From assembly GCA_003260025.2 (NCBI GenBank), contig QFZU02000063.1, positions 62,001 to 126,000 on the forward strand: a stretch of 64,000 nt of DNA, written 5' to 3'. Below are positions 39,596 through 51,189 of the stretch, piece after piece. Made by a program: the position numbers and the translations under genes. The notes beneath the pieces were generated by a model. The model saw only the letters and a program-made list of their open reading frames with translations, did no database searches and was not told the origin of the DNA. Origin of the DNA: Microbispora triticiradicis. GTDB taxonomy: Bacteria; Actinomycetota; Actinomycetes; Streptosporangiales; Streptosporangiaceae. Position 1 is the first letter of the stretch; each line of letters opens with the position of its first letter.

Positions 39596-40750
39596 ATGTC
39601 CCGCAGGCGCCGGCTCTCCGCCGCCGTCCTCGCTCTCGCCTGTGTCCTCGGTTGTGCCCTCGCCTGTGTTCTCGGCGTCCTGATGGTGTCCGCCGCCCCG
39701 GCGTCGGCGCACGACGTGACCACGAAGGCGCACGCCACGGTGACCGGAACGGGCGCGGACGTCAGAGTCGTGCTCGACCTGGAGTACGACCTCCTCATGA
39801 AGTCGGCCTGGCTGTACGCCGAGGCGTACGACGCGAAGGAACGGGCCGAGCAACTCCGCCAGCTCAAGAAGAACCACGCCGCGGTGGCCGACTACGTCAC
39901 GCGCCGATTCGCCGTGGCGTACGGCGACGCGCCGTGCACACCCACCTCCGTGGGCGACGCGGACGTGCGCGACCGCGACGGGGTGGCTTTCGCGGTGGTG
40001 ACCCTCGCCTACCGCTGCGCGGGAGAGGGCGGGGGCGGGCACACCGTCTCCAGCGCGCTCTTCCCCGACGCCGAGAGCTTCGTGCACAGCACGCAGACGA
40101 TCGTCCGGTACACGCTCGACGGCACGACCGGCTCCGCGGTGCTGACCGCGGGGAATCCGACGCTGCGGGTCGGCGAGCACCGGGCCTCGCACCAGGCCGG
40201 GGAGTTCTTCCTGCTCGGCGCCGAGCATCTGCTGTCCGGCCTCGACCACGTCTTCTTCCTGCTCGCCCTGATCATCGGCGCCCGCCGCCCGCGCGACGTC
40301 GTCGTCGCGGCCTCCGCCTTCACGGCCGCCCACAGCATCACGTTCCTCATGGCGGCGCTCGGGGTCGTGGACGTGCCCGCGGAGATCGTCGAGCCGGTCA
40401 TCGCGGTGTCGATCATCGTCGTGGCGGTCGCCAACCTCCTGGGCCGCGACGAGGACAGACTGGGCGGATGGCGGCTGCCGATCGTCTTCGCCTTCGGCCT
40501 GGTGCACGGACTGGGCTTCGCGAGCGCGCTGGACATCGAGGAGAAGGGATCGTGGGGGCTGCTCCTGTCGCTGCTCTGCTTCAACGCCGGGATCGAGGCG
40601 ACCCAGCTCCTGATCATCGCGGTGCTCTTCCCGGTGCTGGCGCTGCTGCGCCGCACCTCCGCCGCTCGTTGGGTGACGGCGGCCACGTCGGTCCCCATCG
40701 TGGCGGTGAGCCTCTACTGGTGCGTCGACCGGATCGCGCCGCAGCTCTGA
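39596..40750 (+). CDS. HupE/UreJ-type membrane protein with secreted N-terminal domain
   Basis: A signal peptide (nt 39596-39715, with an internal LACVLGCALACVLG repeat) leads to an ~150-residue extracellular domain. Six or seven helices follow, with the HupE signature HLLSGLDHVFFLLALIIGARR and FTAAHSITF. HupE/UreJ proteins are nickel/cobalt permeases or metallocentre helpers. The large external domain places this one in the HupE_UreJ_2 subgroup, whose substrate is uncertain. It precedes the molybdate locus by ~100 bp. GGAG lies 9 nt before the ATG. Confidence 0.8.
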   Translation: MSRRRRLSAAVLALACVLGCALACVLGVLMVSAAPASAHDVTTKAHATVTGTGADVRVVLDLEYDLLMKSAWLYAEAYDAKERAEQLRQLKKNHAAVADYVTRRFAVAYGDAPCTPTSVGDADVRDRDGVAFAVVTLAYRCAGEGGGGHTVSSALFPDAESFVHSTQTIVRYTLDGTTGSAVLTAGNPTLRVGEHRASHQAGEFFLLGAEHLLSGLDHVFFLLALIIGARRPRDVVVAASAFTAAHSITFLMAALGVVDVPAEIVEPVIAVSIIVVAVANLLGRDEDRLGGWRLPIVFAFGLVHGLGFASALDIEEKGSWGLLLSLLCFNAGIEATQLLIIAVLFPVLALLRRTSAARWVTAATSVPIVAVSLYWCVDRIAPQL

Positions 40751-40800
40751 ATGAGCCTCGCAGATGCGACACTCAGACCCTCGATGAGGTTGATATTGCA

Positions 40801-40841
40801 ACCCTACTGAGACGTCGTGATCCGCAACTGCGGCGTAGGGT
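40801..40841. promoter_or_regulatory. ACCCTAC/GTAGGGT inverted repeat before the molybdate regulator
   Basis: Arms at 40801-40807 and 40835-40841 are perfect complements separated by 27 bp, ending 8 bp before the regulator start. It could be an operator for the TOBE/HTH protein. The spacing is wide, so this is only a candidate. Confidence 0.35.
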
Positions 40842-40848
40842 GTCGTCT

Positions 40849-41259
40849 GTGACGATGTTCCGGATCAGTGAAGCCGCCGCGGTGCTCGGCGTGAGCGCCG
40901 ACACCGTACGGCGTCTCGTCGACGGGGGCCGGCTGCCCGCGCACCGCGACGAGCACGACCACCGTGTCATCGCCGGCACCGACCTCGCCGCGTTCGCGAG
41001 GGCGCAGACCGAGGAGGACGAGCGCACCGGGGTCTCCTCGGCGCGCAACCGCCTGCGCGGGATCGTGACCGAGGTGATCAGAGACTCCGTGATGGCCCAG
41101 GTGGAGATCGCCGCCGGGCCGTTCCGGGTGGTCTCCCTGATGAGCCGGCGGGCGGCCGACGAGCTCGGGCTGGAGCCGGGGGTGATGGCGGTGGCCGTCG
41201 TCAAGTCCACCAACGTCGTCGTCGAGATCCCGGACAACGCGCGCGTCGCGAGTCACTAG
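40849..41259 (+). CDS. Molybdate-responsive HTH-TOBE regulator
   Basis: A 136-aa protein. Residues 1-55 are an excisionase/MerR-type HTH (FRISEAAAVLGVSADTVRRLVDGGRLPAHRD) and residues 65-135 are a TOBE/molbindin domain (SARNRLRGIVTEVIRDSVMAQVEIAAGPFRVVSLMSRRAADELGL). It binds molybdate and presumably controls the modABC genes 12 nt downstream, replacing the ModE of proteobacteria. GTG at 40849 or ATG at 40855. Confidence 0.9.
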   Translation: MTMFRISEAAAVLGVSADTVRRLVDGGRLPAHRDEHDHRVIAGTDLAAFARAQTEEDERTGVSSARNRLRGIVTEVIRDSVMAQVEIAAGPFRVVSLMSRRAADELGLEPGVMAVAVVKSTNVVVEIPDNARVASH

Positions 41260-41271
41260 AAGGAGCCGGTC

Positions 41272-42048
41272 GTGCTCAAGCGTCTCTCCCTGGCCGCCGT
41301 CCTCGCCTCGGTGTCCTGCCTGGCGGCGTGCGGCTCCTCCACCGGCCCGGCGGCCACCGCCACGCCGGGGGAAGGCGGGTCGCTCACCGTGTTCGCCGCG
41401 GCGTCCCTGACCGGGACGTTCACCGAGCTGGGCAGGCGGTTCGAGAGCGCCCACGCCGGAACGAAGGTCACCTTCAACTTCGGCTCCAGCGCGACGCTGG
41501 CCCAGCAGATCACCCAGGGCGCCCCGGCCGACGTCTTCGCCGCCGCCAGCCCGGCCACCATGAAGACGGTCACCGACGCGGGGCCGACCGCCTCCGCGCC
41601 TGCGGTGTTCGCCAGGAACACGCTCCAGATCGCGGTCCCCGCGGGCAACCCGGCGAAGGTCGAGTCGCTCAAGGACCTGACCGACCCGAAGGTCAAGGTC
41701 GCCCTGTGCGCCGAACAGGTGCCCTGCGGCGCCGCGGCGGTCAAGGCGCTGGACGCGGCCGGCCTCAAGGTCACCCCCGTCACCCTGGAGCAGGACGTCA
41801 AGGCGACGCTCACCAAGGTCGAGCTCGGCGAGGTCGACGCGGCGCTCGTCTACCGCACCGACGTGATCGCCTCCGCCGGGAAGGTCACGGGCATCGACTT
41901 CCCCGAAGCCGCCCAGGCGGTCAACGACTATCCGATCGCGGCGCTCGGCACCGCGCCCGCGTCCGATCTGGCCAAGGGGTTCGTCGATCTCGTGCTGTCG
42001 CGGCGGGGCAGGGACGTGCTGACCAAGGCCGGTTTCCAGGCGCCGTGA
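41272..42048 (+). CDS. modA: Molybdate ABC transporter substrate-binding lipoprotein
   Basis: A lipoprotein signal with lipobox SCLAAC is followed by a ModA-type fold: LTVFAAASLTGTFTELGRRFE, NFGSSATLAQQITQGAPADVFAAA and LVYRTDV. It captures molybdate or tungstate outside the membrane. AAGGAG precedes the GTG by 6-7 nt. Its stop overlaps the permease start by 4 bp. Confidence 0.95.
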   Translation: MLKRLSLAAVLASVSCLAACGSSTGPAATATPGEGGSLTVFAAASLTGTFTELGRRFESAHAGTKVTFNFGSSATLAQQITQGAPADVFAAASPATMKTVTDAGPTASAPAVFARNTLQIAVPAGNPAKVESLKDLTDPKVKVALCAEQVPCGAAAVKALDAAGLKVTPVTLEQDVKATLTKVELGEVDAALVYRTDVIASAGKVTGIDFPEAAQAVNDYPIAALGTAPASDLAKGFVDLVLSRRGRDVLTKAGFQAP

Positions 42049-42850
42049 CCGGGCCCGTACGAGCGCGGGGCCCGCGGGCGCGCATGCCGTGGGCGCTGCT
42101 CGTGCCCGCGCTCGCGGGGCTGGCCTTCCTGGTGCTGCCGCTGGCCGGGCTCCTGGTGCGCGCGCCGTGGCCGGCCCTGCCCCAGCGGCTGGCCGAGCCG
42201 CGGGTGATCGAGGCCCTGCGGCTGTCCCTGGTGACCGCGACCGTAGCGACCGTGATCTGCCTGCTGCTCGGCGTGCCGCTGGCCTGGCTGCTCGCCCGTA
42301 CGGACCTGCCGGGCAGGCGGCTGCTGCGCGCGCTGGTCACCGTGCCGCTCGTCCTGCCGCCGGTCGTCGGCGGCGTCGCGCTGCTGCTGGTGCTCGGCAG
42401 GCGCGGCCTCGCCGGGCGGTGGCTGTACGACGCCTTCGGCGTCTCCCTGCCCTTCACCACCACGGGGGTCGTCCTAGCGGAGGCGTTCGTGGCGATGCCG
42501 TTCCTCGTCATCGCCGTGGAGGGGGCGCTGCGCGCCGCCGACCAGCGGTACGAGGAGGCCGCCGCCACCCTCGGCGCCTCACGCTGGACGGTCTTCCGCC
42601 GGGTGACCCTGCCCATGATCGCCCCCGGCGTCATGGCCGGAGCGGTCCTGTGCTGGGCCCGGGCGCTCGGCGAGTTCGGCGCGACCATCACCTTCGCCGG
42701 GAACTTCCCTGGCCGTACGCAGACCATGCCGCTGGCCGTCTATCTGGCCCTGGAGACCGATCCGGACGCCGCCATCGTGCTCAGCCTGGTGCTGCTCGCG
42801 GTCTCGGTGATCGTGCTGGCCGCGCTGCGCGACCGCTGGGTGGGATCGGC

Positions 42851-42854
<4 letters not shown>
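42045..42854 (+). CDS. modB: Molybdate ABC transporter permease
   Basis: A 269-aa inner-membrane permease with about five helices and the EAA-type loop EEAAATLGASRWTVFRRVTLPMIAPGVMAG that docks on the ATPase. GTG at 42045 overlaps modA and the stop overlaps modC (ATGA), so modABC is one translationally coupled operon. Confidence 0.94.
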
Positions 42855-43882
<1,028 letters not shown>

Positions 43883-44051
43883 GGCCCGGTTCAGCCGGTG
43901 GGGCGGGGGACCTGGGCGAACGTGGACAACCTGAACCACCGGGGCAGGGCGCGACGCGCCGCCTCCGGGCCGTGCACCTCGACGGCGCCGGCGCGGCCGC
44001 ACCACCGTGCGCCGGCCGGGGCGAGACGCTCACCGTGACCGTGTCACCTCG

Positions 44052-44459
44052 TCACGAGCGGTCTCGTCCGAGATCGCGTCGGTACGCGTCGAGGACGAGG
44101 CCGTGGAAGTGATGGACCGCGTGCTCCGACAACCCGGACCCGTCGGGGTCGAAGACGATCTTCCCCTGGGTGAACGCGGGGGTGCGCATCCCGCGCTGGA
44201 CGCTCTCCACCAGGGCGATGTCCTCCACCTGGAGCACCTCGTCGATGTACCGGATGCTGTCCCGCTCGGCCTCGTTCGGCTCCGCGGTCTCCAGGTAGAA
44301 GTCCCAGATCTCGCGCGTGCGGTCCGGGCCGTCGGGGATGATCTGCAGGACCATGAAGTTCCCGCGGCCGGGGTAGCGCAGCAGGCAGGTGCTGGGCCAC
44401 AGCCACCAGACCGCGTGCTCGGTGACCGTGGTGCTCGATCGCCGGGGTCGAGTGCGGTG
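44052..44459 (-). pseudogene. Remnant of a Rieske-type aromatic-ring/carnitine oxygenase alpha subunit
   Basis: Reading leftward from an in-frame TGA at 44462-44460, the frame encodes ~135 residues that resemble the C-terminal catalytic domain of Rieske oxygenases (VTEHAVWWLWPSTCLLRYP, then MVLQIIPDGPDRTREIWDFYL). The only usable ATG lies at 44354. The N-terminal Rieske domain with its Cys/His 2Fe-2S ligands and the mononuclear iron facial triad are missing, and nothing similar lies upstream. It is best read as a truncated gene. A short 100-aa peptide from 44354 could still be made. Confidence 0.6.
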
Positions 44460-45013
44460 TCACCGTACCTCCGATGCATGACACCAGGTGCACGAGGGCC
44501 TGAGCGACTGTCCCGTGAGACGGCACAGAAATCCTGTGTCGACCGGATCGAGATTAAGATCCTTTTCGTCGGGTTTCAAGGCTTTTGTGTGATGCAGGCG
44601 GGTGCGGCGAGGGGGAACCGGACGCCGCCGAGAAGGGGCGGACGACCCGCGGCTGCGCCGGTGCCGGCACGACGCGACGAAGGCGAGCGTCCTGGACGTT
44701 CGTCTCTGCGGTCGTGAACCTCCTCATCGGTGACTGTCCGGGAGGGCGGCTCCAGGGACGTGGTGTCTGTCCCCCGGACCGCCCCGCGCCGGCCGCCGGG
44801 TGACGGACCCGGTTCGGCTGTTAGCGCTCACACGCTTTCCCTGTCGCGGTTCCTTCTCTGTCAGACGGTGGTGGTGGCAGATCGGAGCCAATACGAGACG
44901 AAGAGGAGGCGTCAAGGACGGCGCCTCACACCTGTGGGAGGGTGGCGGGCGGGTGTGCGCCTCATCAGGCGTTATCAGCGGGCGCCGCCCGTGACGGCGA
45001 GAGCGTCGCTCTG
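44460..45013. other. Intergenic region, no credible gene seen
   Basis: About 550 bp between the oxygenase remnant and the xylanase promoter. Several short frames are open, but none has a ribosome site with GC-skewed codon use. AT-richer patches occur at about 44540-44580 and 44820-44890. It may be the scar of a deletion that also removed the rest of the oxygenase gene. Confidence 0.4.
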
Positions 45014-45060
45014 AAACTTTCTTGCGGGGCTTGACACATTTCGGAGTGGTTTCCAAACTG
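45014..45060 (+). promoter_or_regulatory. Xylanase promoter with GAAACTTTC palindrome
   Basis: TTGACA (45032-45037) and CAAACT (45055-45060) are spaced 17 bp, a housekeeping-sigma-like promoter. Directly upstream lies the palindrome GAAACTTTC (45014-45022). Palindromes of the CGAAA/TTTCG type are known operators of actinomycete xylanase genes, so xylan-responsive control is likely. The leader to the ATG at 45225 is long (~160 nt). Confidence 0.6.
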
Positions 45061-45203
45061 TGTCCCGAGGCGGCTTCCTCCTGCCCTGTGGTGGTGAGCG
45101 GTGAGGACCGCCCTTCGCGACGCCCCAGTGGTGTGCGTTCCCTGATCACGGGACGCGGCGTCGATCGCGTGGGTGAGACCCCCGTTGTCCGCTTTTCCCG
45201 TGA

Positions 45204-46646
<1,443 letters not shown>

Positions 46647-46679
46647 CGGCGGCTATAAATGATCACAAGGAGAATTCGA

Positions 46680-48014
46680 ATGCATCTGCCCTGGCGAGCG
46701 CGGTCATCGCGCCTCTCCGCCGGCACGACCGCCTCGCGCCGCGGTCTCGCGATCGGCGCCGTCACGGCCCTGCTGGGCGGCGGAGCCGGCCTGCTGGCCA
46801 CCCAGCCCGCCCAGGCCGCCGTGGCCTGCCGGGTCGACTACGTCATCAGTTCGAGCTGGCCGGGCGGCTTCAACGCCAGCGTCACCATCAACAACCTCGG
46901 TGACGCGATCAACGGCTGGCGGCTGACCTGGTCCTTCGACGCCGGCCAGCAGATCACCCAGATGTGGAACGCCACCAACAGCCAGTCCGGGTCGTCGGTG
47001 ACCGCCACCAACGTGTCCTACAACGGCTCCATTCCCTCGGGCGGCAACACCAACTTCGGGTTCAACGGCTCGTACAACGGCAGCAACCCGGTGCCCGCCT
47101 CGTTCTCCCTGAACGGTGTGGCCTGCACCGGCAACCCGGGCACGCCCAGCGCCACTCCCAGCTCCACCCCGACGCAGTCGCCCAGCTCGACGCCGTCCCA
47201 GTCGCCGTCCCAGTCGCCGTCCGCGTCGCCGTCGCCGTCTCCGTCCGTGACGCCGACCGGTACGTGCCCGCTTCCGTCGTCGTACCGCTGGACCTCGTCG
47301 GGCGCGCTGGCGCAGCCGAAGTCCGGGTGGGTCTCGCTGAAGGACTTCACCAACGTCGTCTACAACGGCAAGCACCTGGTCTACGCCACCACGCACGACA
47401 ACGGGTCGAGCTGGGGTTCGATGGGCTTCAGCACGTTCACGAACTGGTCGGACATGGCCTCGGCCACCCAGACCAAGATGAACTCGGGCACCGTGGCGCC
47501 CACGCTGTTCTACTTCGCGCCCAAGAACGTCTGGGTGCTGGCCTACCAGTGGGGCGGGACCGCGTTCTCCTACCGCACCTCCAGCGACCCGACCAACCCC
47601 AACGGCTGGTCGGCGCAGCAGACGCTGTCCACCGCGAGCATCTCCGGTTCGGGCACCGGCCCGATCGACCAGACGCTGATCGGTGACGGCCAGAACATGT
47701 ACCTGTTCTTCGCCGGGGACAACGGCAAGATCTGGGGCCGCTACTTCCGCTCCTTCACGGCCGACAGCCTGAGCGGGTCGTGGACGCCGAACGCCGCGAC
47801 CGAGAGCAACCCGTTCGCCGGCAAGGCCAACAGCGGTGCCACCTGGACCAACGACATCAGCCACGGTGACCTGGTCCGCAACAACCCCGACCAGACCAAG
47901 ACGGTCGACCCCTGCAACCTGCAGCTGCTCTACCAGGGCCGCAGCCCCAGCTCCGACGGTGTCGACTACGGTCTCCTGCCCTACCGCCCGGGCCTGCTGA
48001 CCCTGCAGCGCTGA
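46680..48014 (+). CDS. Secreted CBM2-GH62 arabinofuranosidase with an internal catalytic-domain deletion
   Basis: ATG at 46680 has AAGGAG 7 nt upstream. A signal peptide is followed by an N-terminal CBM2 (nt ~46815-47130), a Ser/Pro linker and a GH62 domain starting [13 protein letters not shown]. The catalytic base ([22 protein letters not shown]) and the GPIDQ Asp are present. After FFAGDNGKI the sequence goes directly to [11 protein letters not shown]62 enzymes normally have ~50 residues there, including the LFEA-type segment with the acid catalyst Glu. The domain is ~249 aa rather than ~300. The frame is intact, but the enzyme is predicted inactive or altered. The missing piece is judged from family knowledge. 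Confidence 0.88.
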   Translation: MHLPWRARSSRLSAGTTASRRGLAIGAVTALLGGGAGLLATQPAQAAVACRVDYVISSSWPGGFNASVTINNLGDAINGWRLTWSFDAGQQITQMWNATNSQSGSSVTATNVSYNGSIPSGGNTNFGFNGSYNGSNPVPASFSLNGVACTGNPGTPSATPSSTPTQSPSSTPSQSPSQSPSASPSPSPSVTPTGTCPLPSSYRWTSSGALAQPKSGWVSLKDFTNVVYNGKHLVYATTHDNGSSWGSMGFSTFTNWSDMASATQTKMNSGTVAPTLFYFAPKNVWVLAYQWGGTAFSYRTSSDPTNPNGWSAQQTLSTASISGSGTGPIDQTLIGDGQNMYLFFAGDNGKIWGRYFRSFTADSLSGSWTPNAATESNPFAGKANSGATWTNDISHGDLVRNNPDQTKTVDPCNLQLLYQGRSPSSDGVDYGLLPYRPGLLTLQR

Positions 48015-48080
48015 GGCATGACACAGGTTCCACCCGGACGTCCTGACGGCTGAACCCCAGGACCGGGCGGACCCGAGACA

Positions 48081-48109
48081 GGCGGGCTCGGCACGACGCC
48101 GAGCCCGCC
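48081..48109. terminator. Strong hairpin after the xylanase/GH62 operon
   Basis: A perfect 12-bp stem (GGCGGGCTCGGC / GCCGAGCCCGCC) with a 5-nt loop is followed by TCAGTCTGTT. It lies between the convergent GH62 and VOC genes and can serve both strands. Confidence 0.8.
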
Positions 48110-48177
48110 TCAGTCTGTTCCGGCGCCCAGGCCCGGCCGGCGCCGCCCCCGAGGGCGTTTGGGAGCCGCGCGCCGGG

Positions 48178-48591
48178 TCACTCCGCGTAGGGCTGGTCCT
48201 GTCCCTGGGCGCTGTAACCGAGGCTCCAGATGTAGCCCTCCGGGTCGGCGAAGGTGCCGCCGTACCCGCCCCACGGCAGCGCGCCGGCGGCCTTGAGGAT
48301 CGTGGCCCCGGCCTTCTCGGCCTCTGCCATGATCTCGTCGACCCGCGCCTCACTGCGGACGACGTACGTGAGGACGAGCCCGCCGAAGCCGCTGCCGTCC
48401 CGGCTCGTTCCCACCATGTCGGCCAGGCCGTCGCGGCCGTAGAAGCCGACCGGCGAAGCTCCGTCCGACTCGAAGAACACCGAGACGCCGTAGTCGTTCT
48501 TGATCTTCCAGCCGAGACCCTCGGTGTAGAACCTCTTGGCCTGGTCCATGTCACGGACACCGAGGAGGATCGAGCTGACGTGCGCCTTCAT
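48178..48591 (-). CDS. VOC-family (glyoxalase/bleomycin-resistance fold) protein
   Basis: A 137-aa protein of two paired beta-alpha-beta-beta-beta modules (VSSILLGVRDMDQAKRFYTEGLGWKI; GGYGGTFADPEGYIWSLGYS). ATG at 48591 has AAGGAG 7 nt upstream, so it is preferred to the in-frame start at 48636. It is divergent from the HxlR regulator and may be its target. Substrate is unknown. Confidence 0.88.
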   Translation of the reverse strand: MKAHVSSILLGVRDMDQAKRFYTEGLGWKIKNDYGVSVFFESDGASPVGFYGRDGLADMVGTSRDGSGFGGLVLTYVVRSEARVDEIMAEAEKAGATILKAAGALPWGGYGGTFADPEGYIWSLGYSAQGQDQPYAE

Positions 48592-48782
48592 GCCTTTGCT
48601 CCTTCGCGCTTCAGGGGTCGTGCTCATGAAGCTCACGCTACGAGCGGCTCCGGGTCCGGCGCTTCTCGATTCGTGACCGATGTCGGCGGCCGAGGTGGGG
48701 CGACGGGCATGACGCGCCTCCTCCGGAGGTTGCTTCTGTCACCGATGTACTCTTCGGCAACCGGTAACAGCAACATGACCTG

Positions 48783-48798
48783 GTCACTTTCGGGTGAC
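48783..48798. promoter_or_regulatory. GTCAC-N6-GTGAC inverted repeat upstream of the HxlR gene
   Basis: Perfect 5-bp arms lie 18 bp before the HxlR start, in the VOC/HxlR divergent region. This is a candidate HxlR operator; it is short, so chance cannot be excluded. Confidence 0.35.
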
Positions 48799-48815
48799 GG
48801 AGCAGGCGGGAACCC

Positions 48816-49238
48816 ATGTCACACCAGACCGAGGCGGACAGGGCGCTGCGTTCGCTGGGCAGGGCGTGCCTCGAACACGACCCGGACGTGCTCCGATCCG
48901 TGCTGGACCGGGTCGGTGACAAGTGGAGCCTGATCCTCATCGGGCTGCTCGACAAGGGGCCGATGCGCTTCACCGAGCTGCTGCGGACGGCGCCCGGCAT
49001 CTCCCGCCGCATGCTGACGCTGACCTTGCGCGGCCTGGAGCGTGACGGGCTCGTCAAGCGCCTGATCTATCCGGAGATCCCGCCCCGGGTCGAGTACGAG
49101 GTCACCCCGTTCGGACGCACCCTGTCCGAGCCCGTCCTGGCGCTCACCCGGTGGGCGGCCGACAACCAGGACGCGATCCGCGCCAACCGCCGCGCCTTCG
49201 ACCAGGCGGCCGGCCTCGATGTCGACGATCTCGACTGA
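48816..49238 (+). CDS. HxlR-family winged-helix regulator
   Basis: A 140-aa protein with the HxlR pattern: DRVGDKWSLILIGLLDKGPMRFTELLRTAPGISRRMLTLTLRGLERDGLVKR, followed by the wing EIPPRVEYEVTPFGRTL. Members sense aldehydes, quinones or redox stress and repress divergent enzymes. Its position between a VOC gene and an LLM flavoprotein gene fits a role in controlling both. Confidence 0.93.
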   Translation: MSHQTEADRALRSLGRACLEHDPDVLRSVLDRVGDKWSLILIGLLDKGPMRFTELLRTAPGISRRMLTLTLRGLERDGLVKRLIYPEIPPRVEYEVTPFGRTLSEPVLALTRWAADNQDAIRANRRAFDQAAGLDVDDLD

Positions 49239-49269
49239 GACCTCGTCGGTTCACTTCATGTGACCACGG

Positions 49270-49279
49270 TTCAATTGAA
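49270..49279. promoter_or_regulatory. TTCAATTGAA palindrome before the LLM gene
   Basis: A perfect 10-bp palindrome lies within a wider ACTTCA/TGAAGT pair, ~90 bp upstream of the LLM flavoprotein start. It may be another HxlR site. Confidence 0.35.
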
Positions 49280-49368
49280 GTTACCGATCGCCGGCGTGTA
49301 CCCAGGTATGCGGAGTCGCTGAGGCGGCCTGTTCCAGGCCGTCGGCGCACGTACGGGAGTTGATCGGT

Positions 49369-50445
49369 ATGTCTGGCACCATGTCCGTCGGTAGGTCCGA
49401 ACACCCACGTTTCGAGCTGGGGCTCAACTCGTTCGGGGAGGTGGCGACGGACGGCGGGCGCGTGCTCGACGACGCCGAGACCGTACGCCTGCTCGTGGAG
49501 GAGGCCCGGCTGGCCGAGGCGGTGGGGCTGGACGTCTTCAGCGTGGGAGAGCATTACCGGGAGGGACACAACGACTCCGCGACCCCGGTGCTGCTCGCCG
49601 CGATCGCCACGGCCACCCGGCGAATCGGGCTCGGCACCTCCGTGACCGTGTTGAGCACGAACGACCCGGTCCGGCTGTACCAGGAGTTCTCCACTCTCGA
49701 CGCGGTGTCCGGCGGCCGGGCCCGGATCGTGCTGGGCCGTGCCTCCGCGACGGAGTCGTTCGCGCTGTTCGGCTACGACCTGGCCGACTACGAGCGGCTG
49801 TTCGAGGAGAAACTCGACCTCTTCCTGCGGCTCGAACGCGAGGAGCGGGTGACCTGGTCCGGGACGGTGCGTCCGCCGCTCACCGGGCAGCGACTGCATC
49901 CCCGGATGCGGCCGGGCGGCATCCCCACCTGGATCGGCGTCGGCGGCAGCCCGGATTCCGTGGTGCGCGCAGCCCGTCACGGCCTGCCGCTCATGATGGC
50001 CGTCATCGGCGGACGGCCCCAGCGCTTCGCCAGGAACGTCCAGTTGTACCTCACAGCGCTCCAGCGCTTCGGTCGTCCCGCGCTGCCGATCGGCCAGCAC
50101 TCGCTCGGTCTCGTCGCCGACACCGACGAGGAGGCCGTCGAGACGTGGTGGCGGTACTGGCAGCCCGTCGTCGCGGATCTCGCGGCCGAGCGCGGCTTCT
50201 ACGCGCCCGATCGGGAGCGGTACGAAGCCGAGGTCGAGGACGGCGCGCTCTTCGTGGGATCGCCTGAGACGGTTGCCCGGAAGATCGTCAGGGTGGCCCG
50301 CGATCTCCGCCTGAGCCGTTTCGATCTCAAGTACGACATCATGCACCTTCCTCGCGACGCCCGTGCTCGCACGATCGAGCTGCTGGGCCGAGAGGTCGCC
50401 CCGCGCGTACGCGAGCTGCTCGCAGCCGGCACGGTCCACGCGTGA
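49369..50445 (+). CDS. LLM-class (luciferase-like) flavin/F420-dependent oxidoreductase
   Basis: A 358-aa luciferase-like TIM barrel with [38 protein letters not shown] and [21 protein letters not shown] precedes ATG 49369 by 9 nt. Such enzymes use FMN or F420 to oxidise or reduce small substrates. The following gene resembles an F420-dependent NADP reductase, so the two may form a cofactor couple. Confidence 0.9.
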   Translation: MSGTMSVGRSEHPRFELGLNSFGEVATDGGRVLDDAETVRLLVEEARLAEAVGLDVFSVGEHYREGHNDSATPVLLAAIATATRRIGLGTSVTVLSTNDPVRLYQEFSTLDAVSGGRARIVLGRASATESFALFGYDLADYERLFEEKLDLFLRLEREERVTWSGTVRPPLTGQRLHPRMRPGGIPTWIGVGGSPDSVVRAARHGLPLMMAVIGGRPQRFARNVQLYLTALQRFGRPALPIGQHSLGLVADTDEEAVETWWRYWQPVVADLAAERGFYAPDRERYEAEVEDGALFVGSPETVARKIVRVARDLRLSRFDLKYDIMHLPRDARARTIELLGREVAPRVRELLAAGTVHA

Positions 50446-50468
50446 CCTATCGGCGACTTGGAGCGACC

Positions 50469-51185
50469 ATGAAACCAGGCGATGTCCGTACCATCGGCAT
50501 CCTCGGCGCGGGCAAGCTCGGCACCGTCCTGGCCCGCCTCGCCGTGGCGGCCGGCTACCGCGTCCTGATAGCGGGCTCCGGGGAGGCCGCACGGATCTCC
50601 CTCACCGTCGAGGTCGTCACGCCCGGCGCGGCCGCGGTGACCGCGGTGGAGGCCGCGTCCGAGGCGGATGCCGTGGTGCTGGCCCTGCCACTCGGCAAGC
50701 ATCGCGACGTCCCCGCCGAAGCGCTGCGGGGCAGGCTGGTGCTCGACGCGATGAACTACTGGCAGGACGTGGACGGGGTCCGGGACGACCTCACCGACCC
50801 GCGCACGTCCTCCAGCGAGATCGTCCAGGCGTTCCTGCCGCACGCGCGGGTCGTCAAGGCCTTCAACCACATGGGATACCACGACCTGGAGGAGAGCGCC
50901 CGTCCCGCCGGCGCTCCCGGCCGCCGCGCGATCGCCGTCGCCGGCGACGATCCGGAGGACGTCGAGGTCGTCGCCTCGATCGTGGACGCGCTCGGCTTCG
51001 ATCCCGTGATCGCCGGCCCGCTCGCCGAGGGCGTCCGCACGGAGCCGGGCACGGAGCCGTTCGGCGCGAACATCCACGCGGCCGGACTGCGTGCCATGCT
51101 CGATCGTTTCCCCGAGTCGCGGCGCGGCCGCGAGGTGCTCCGCGCACGCGGCGGAGTGACGTCGTCGCCCTGCCCGACGCCCTGA
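50469..51185 (+). CDS. F420-dependent NADP reductase-like / NAD(P)-binding protein
   Basis: A 238-aa protein with a Rossmann fold ([25 protein letters not shown]) and a C-terminal region as in NADPH:F420 oxidoreductases and related dinucleotide-binding proteins. ATG 50469 has GGAGC 5 nt upstream; a GTG at 50442 overlapping the LLM stop is an alternative. I infer that it regenerates the reductant for the LLM enzyme. The last ~20 residues ([14 protein letters not shown]) look degenerate. Confidence 0.82.
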   Translation: MKPGDVRTIGILGAGKLGTVLARLAVAAGYRVLIAGSGEAARISLTVEVVTPGAAAVTAVEAASEADAVVLALPLGKHRDVPAEALRGRLVLDAMNYWQDVDGVRDDLTDPRTSSSEIVQAFLPHARVVKAFNHMGYHDLEESARPAGAPGRRAIAVAGDDPEDVEVVASIVDALGFDPVIAGPLAEGVRTEPGTEPFGANIHAAGLRAMLDRFPESRRGREVLRARGGVTSSPCPTP

Positions 51186-51189
51186 TTCC

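Noticed and set aside
44585-45014. Several short open frames in the gap before the xylanase
   Set aside because: They lack ribosome sites, overlap each other in different frames and show no codon bias or family resemblance.
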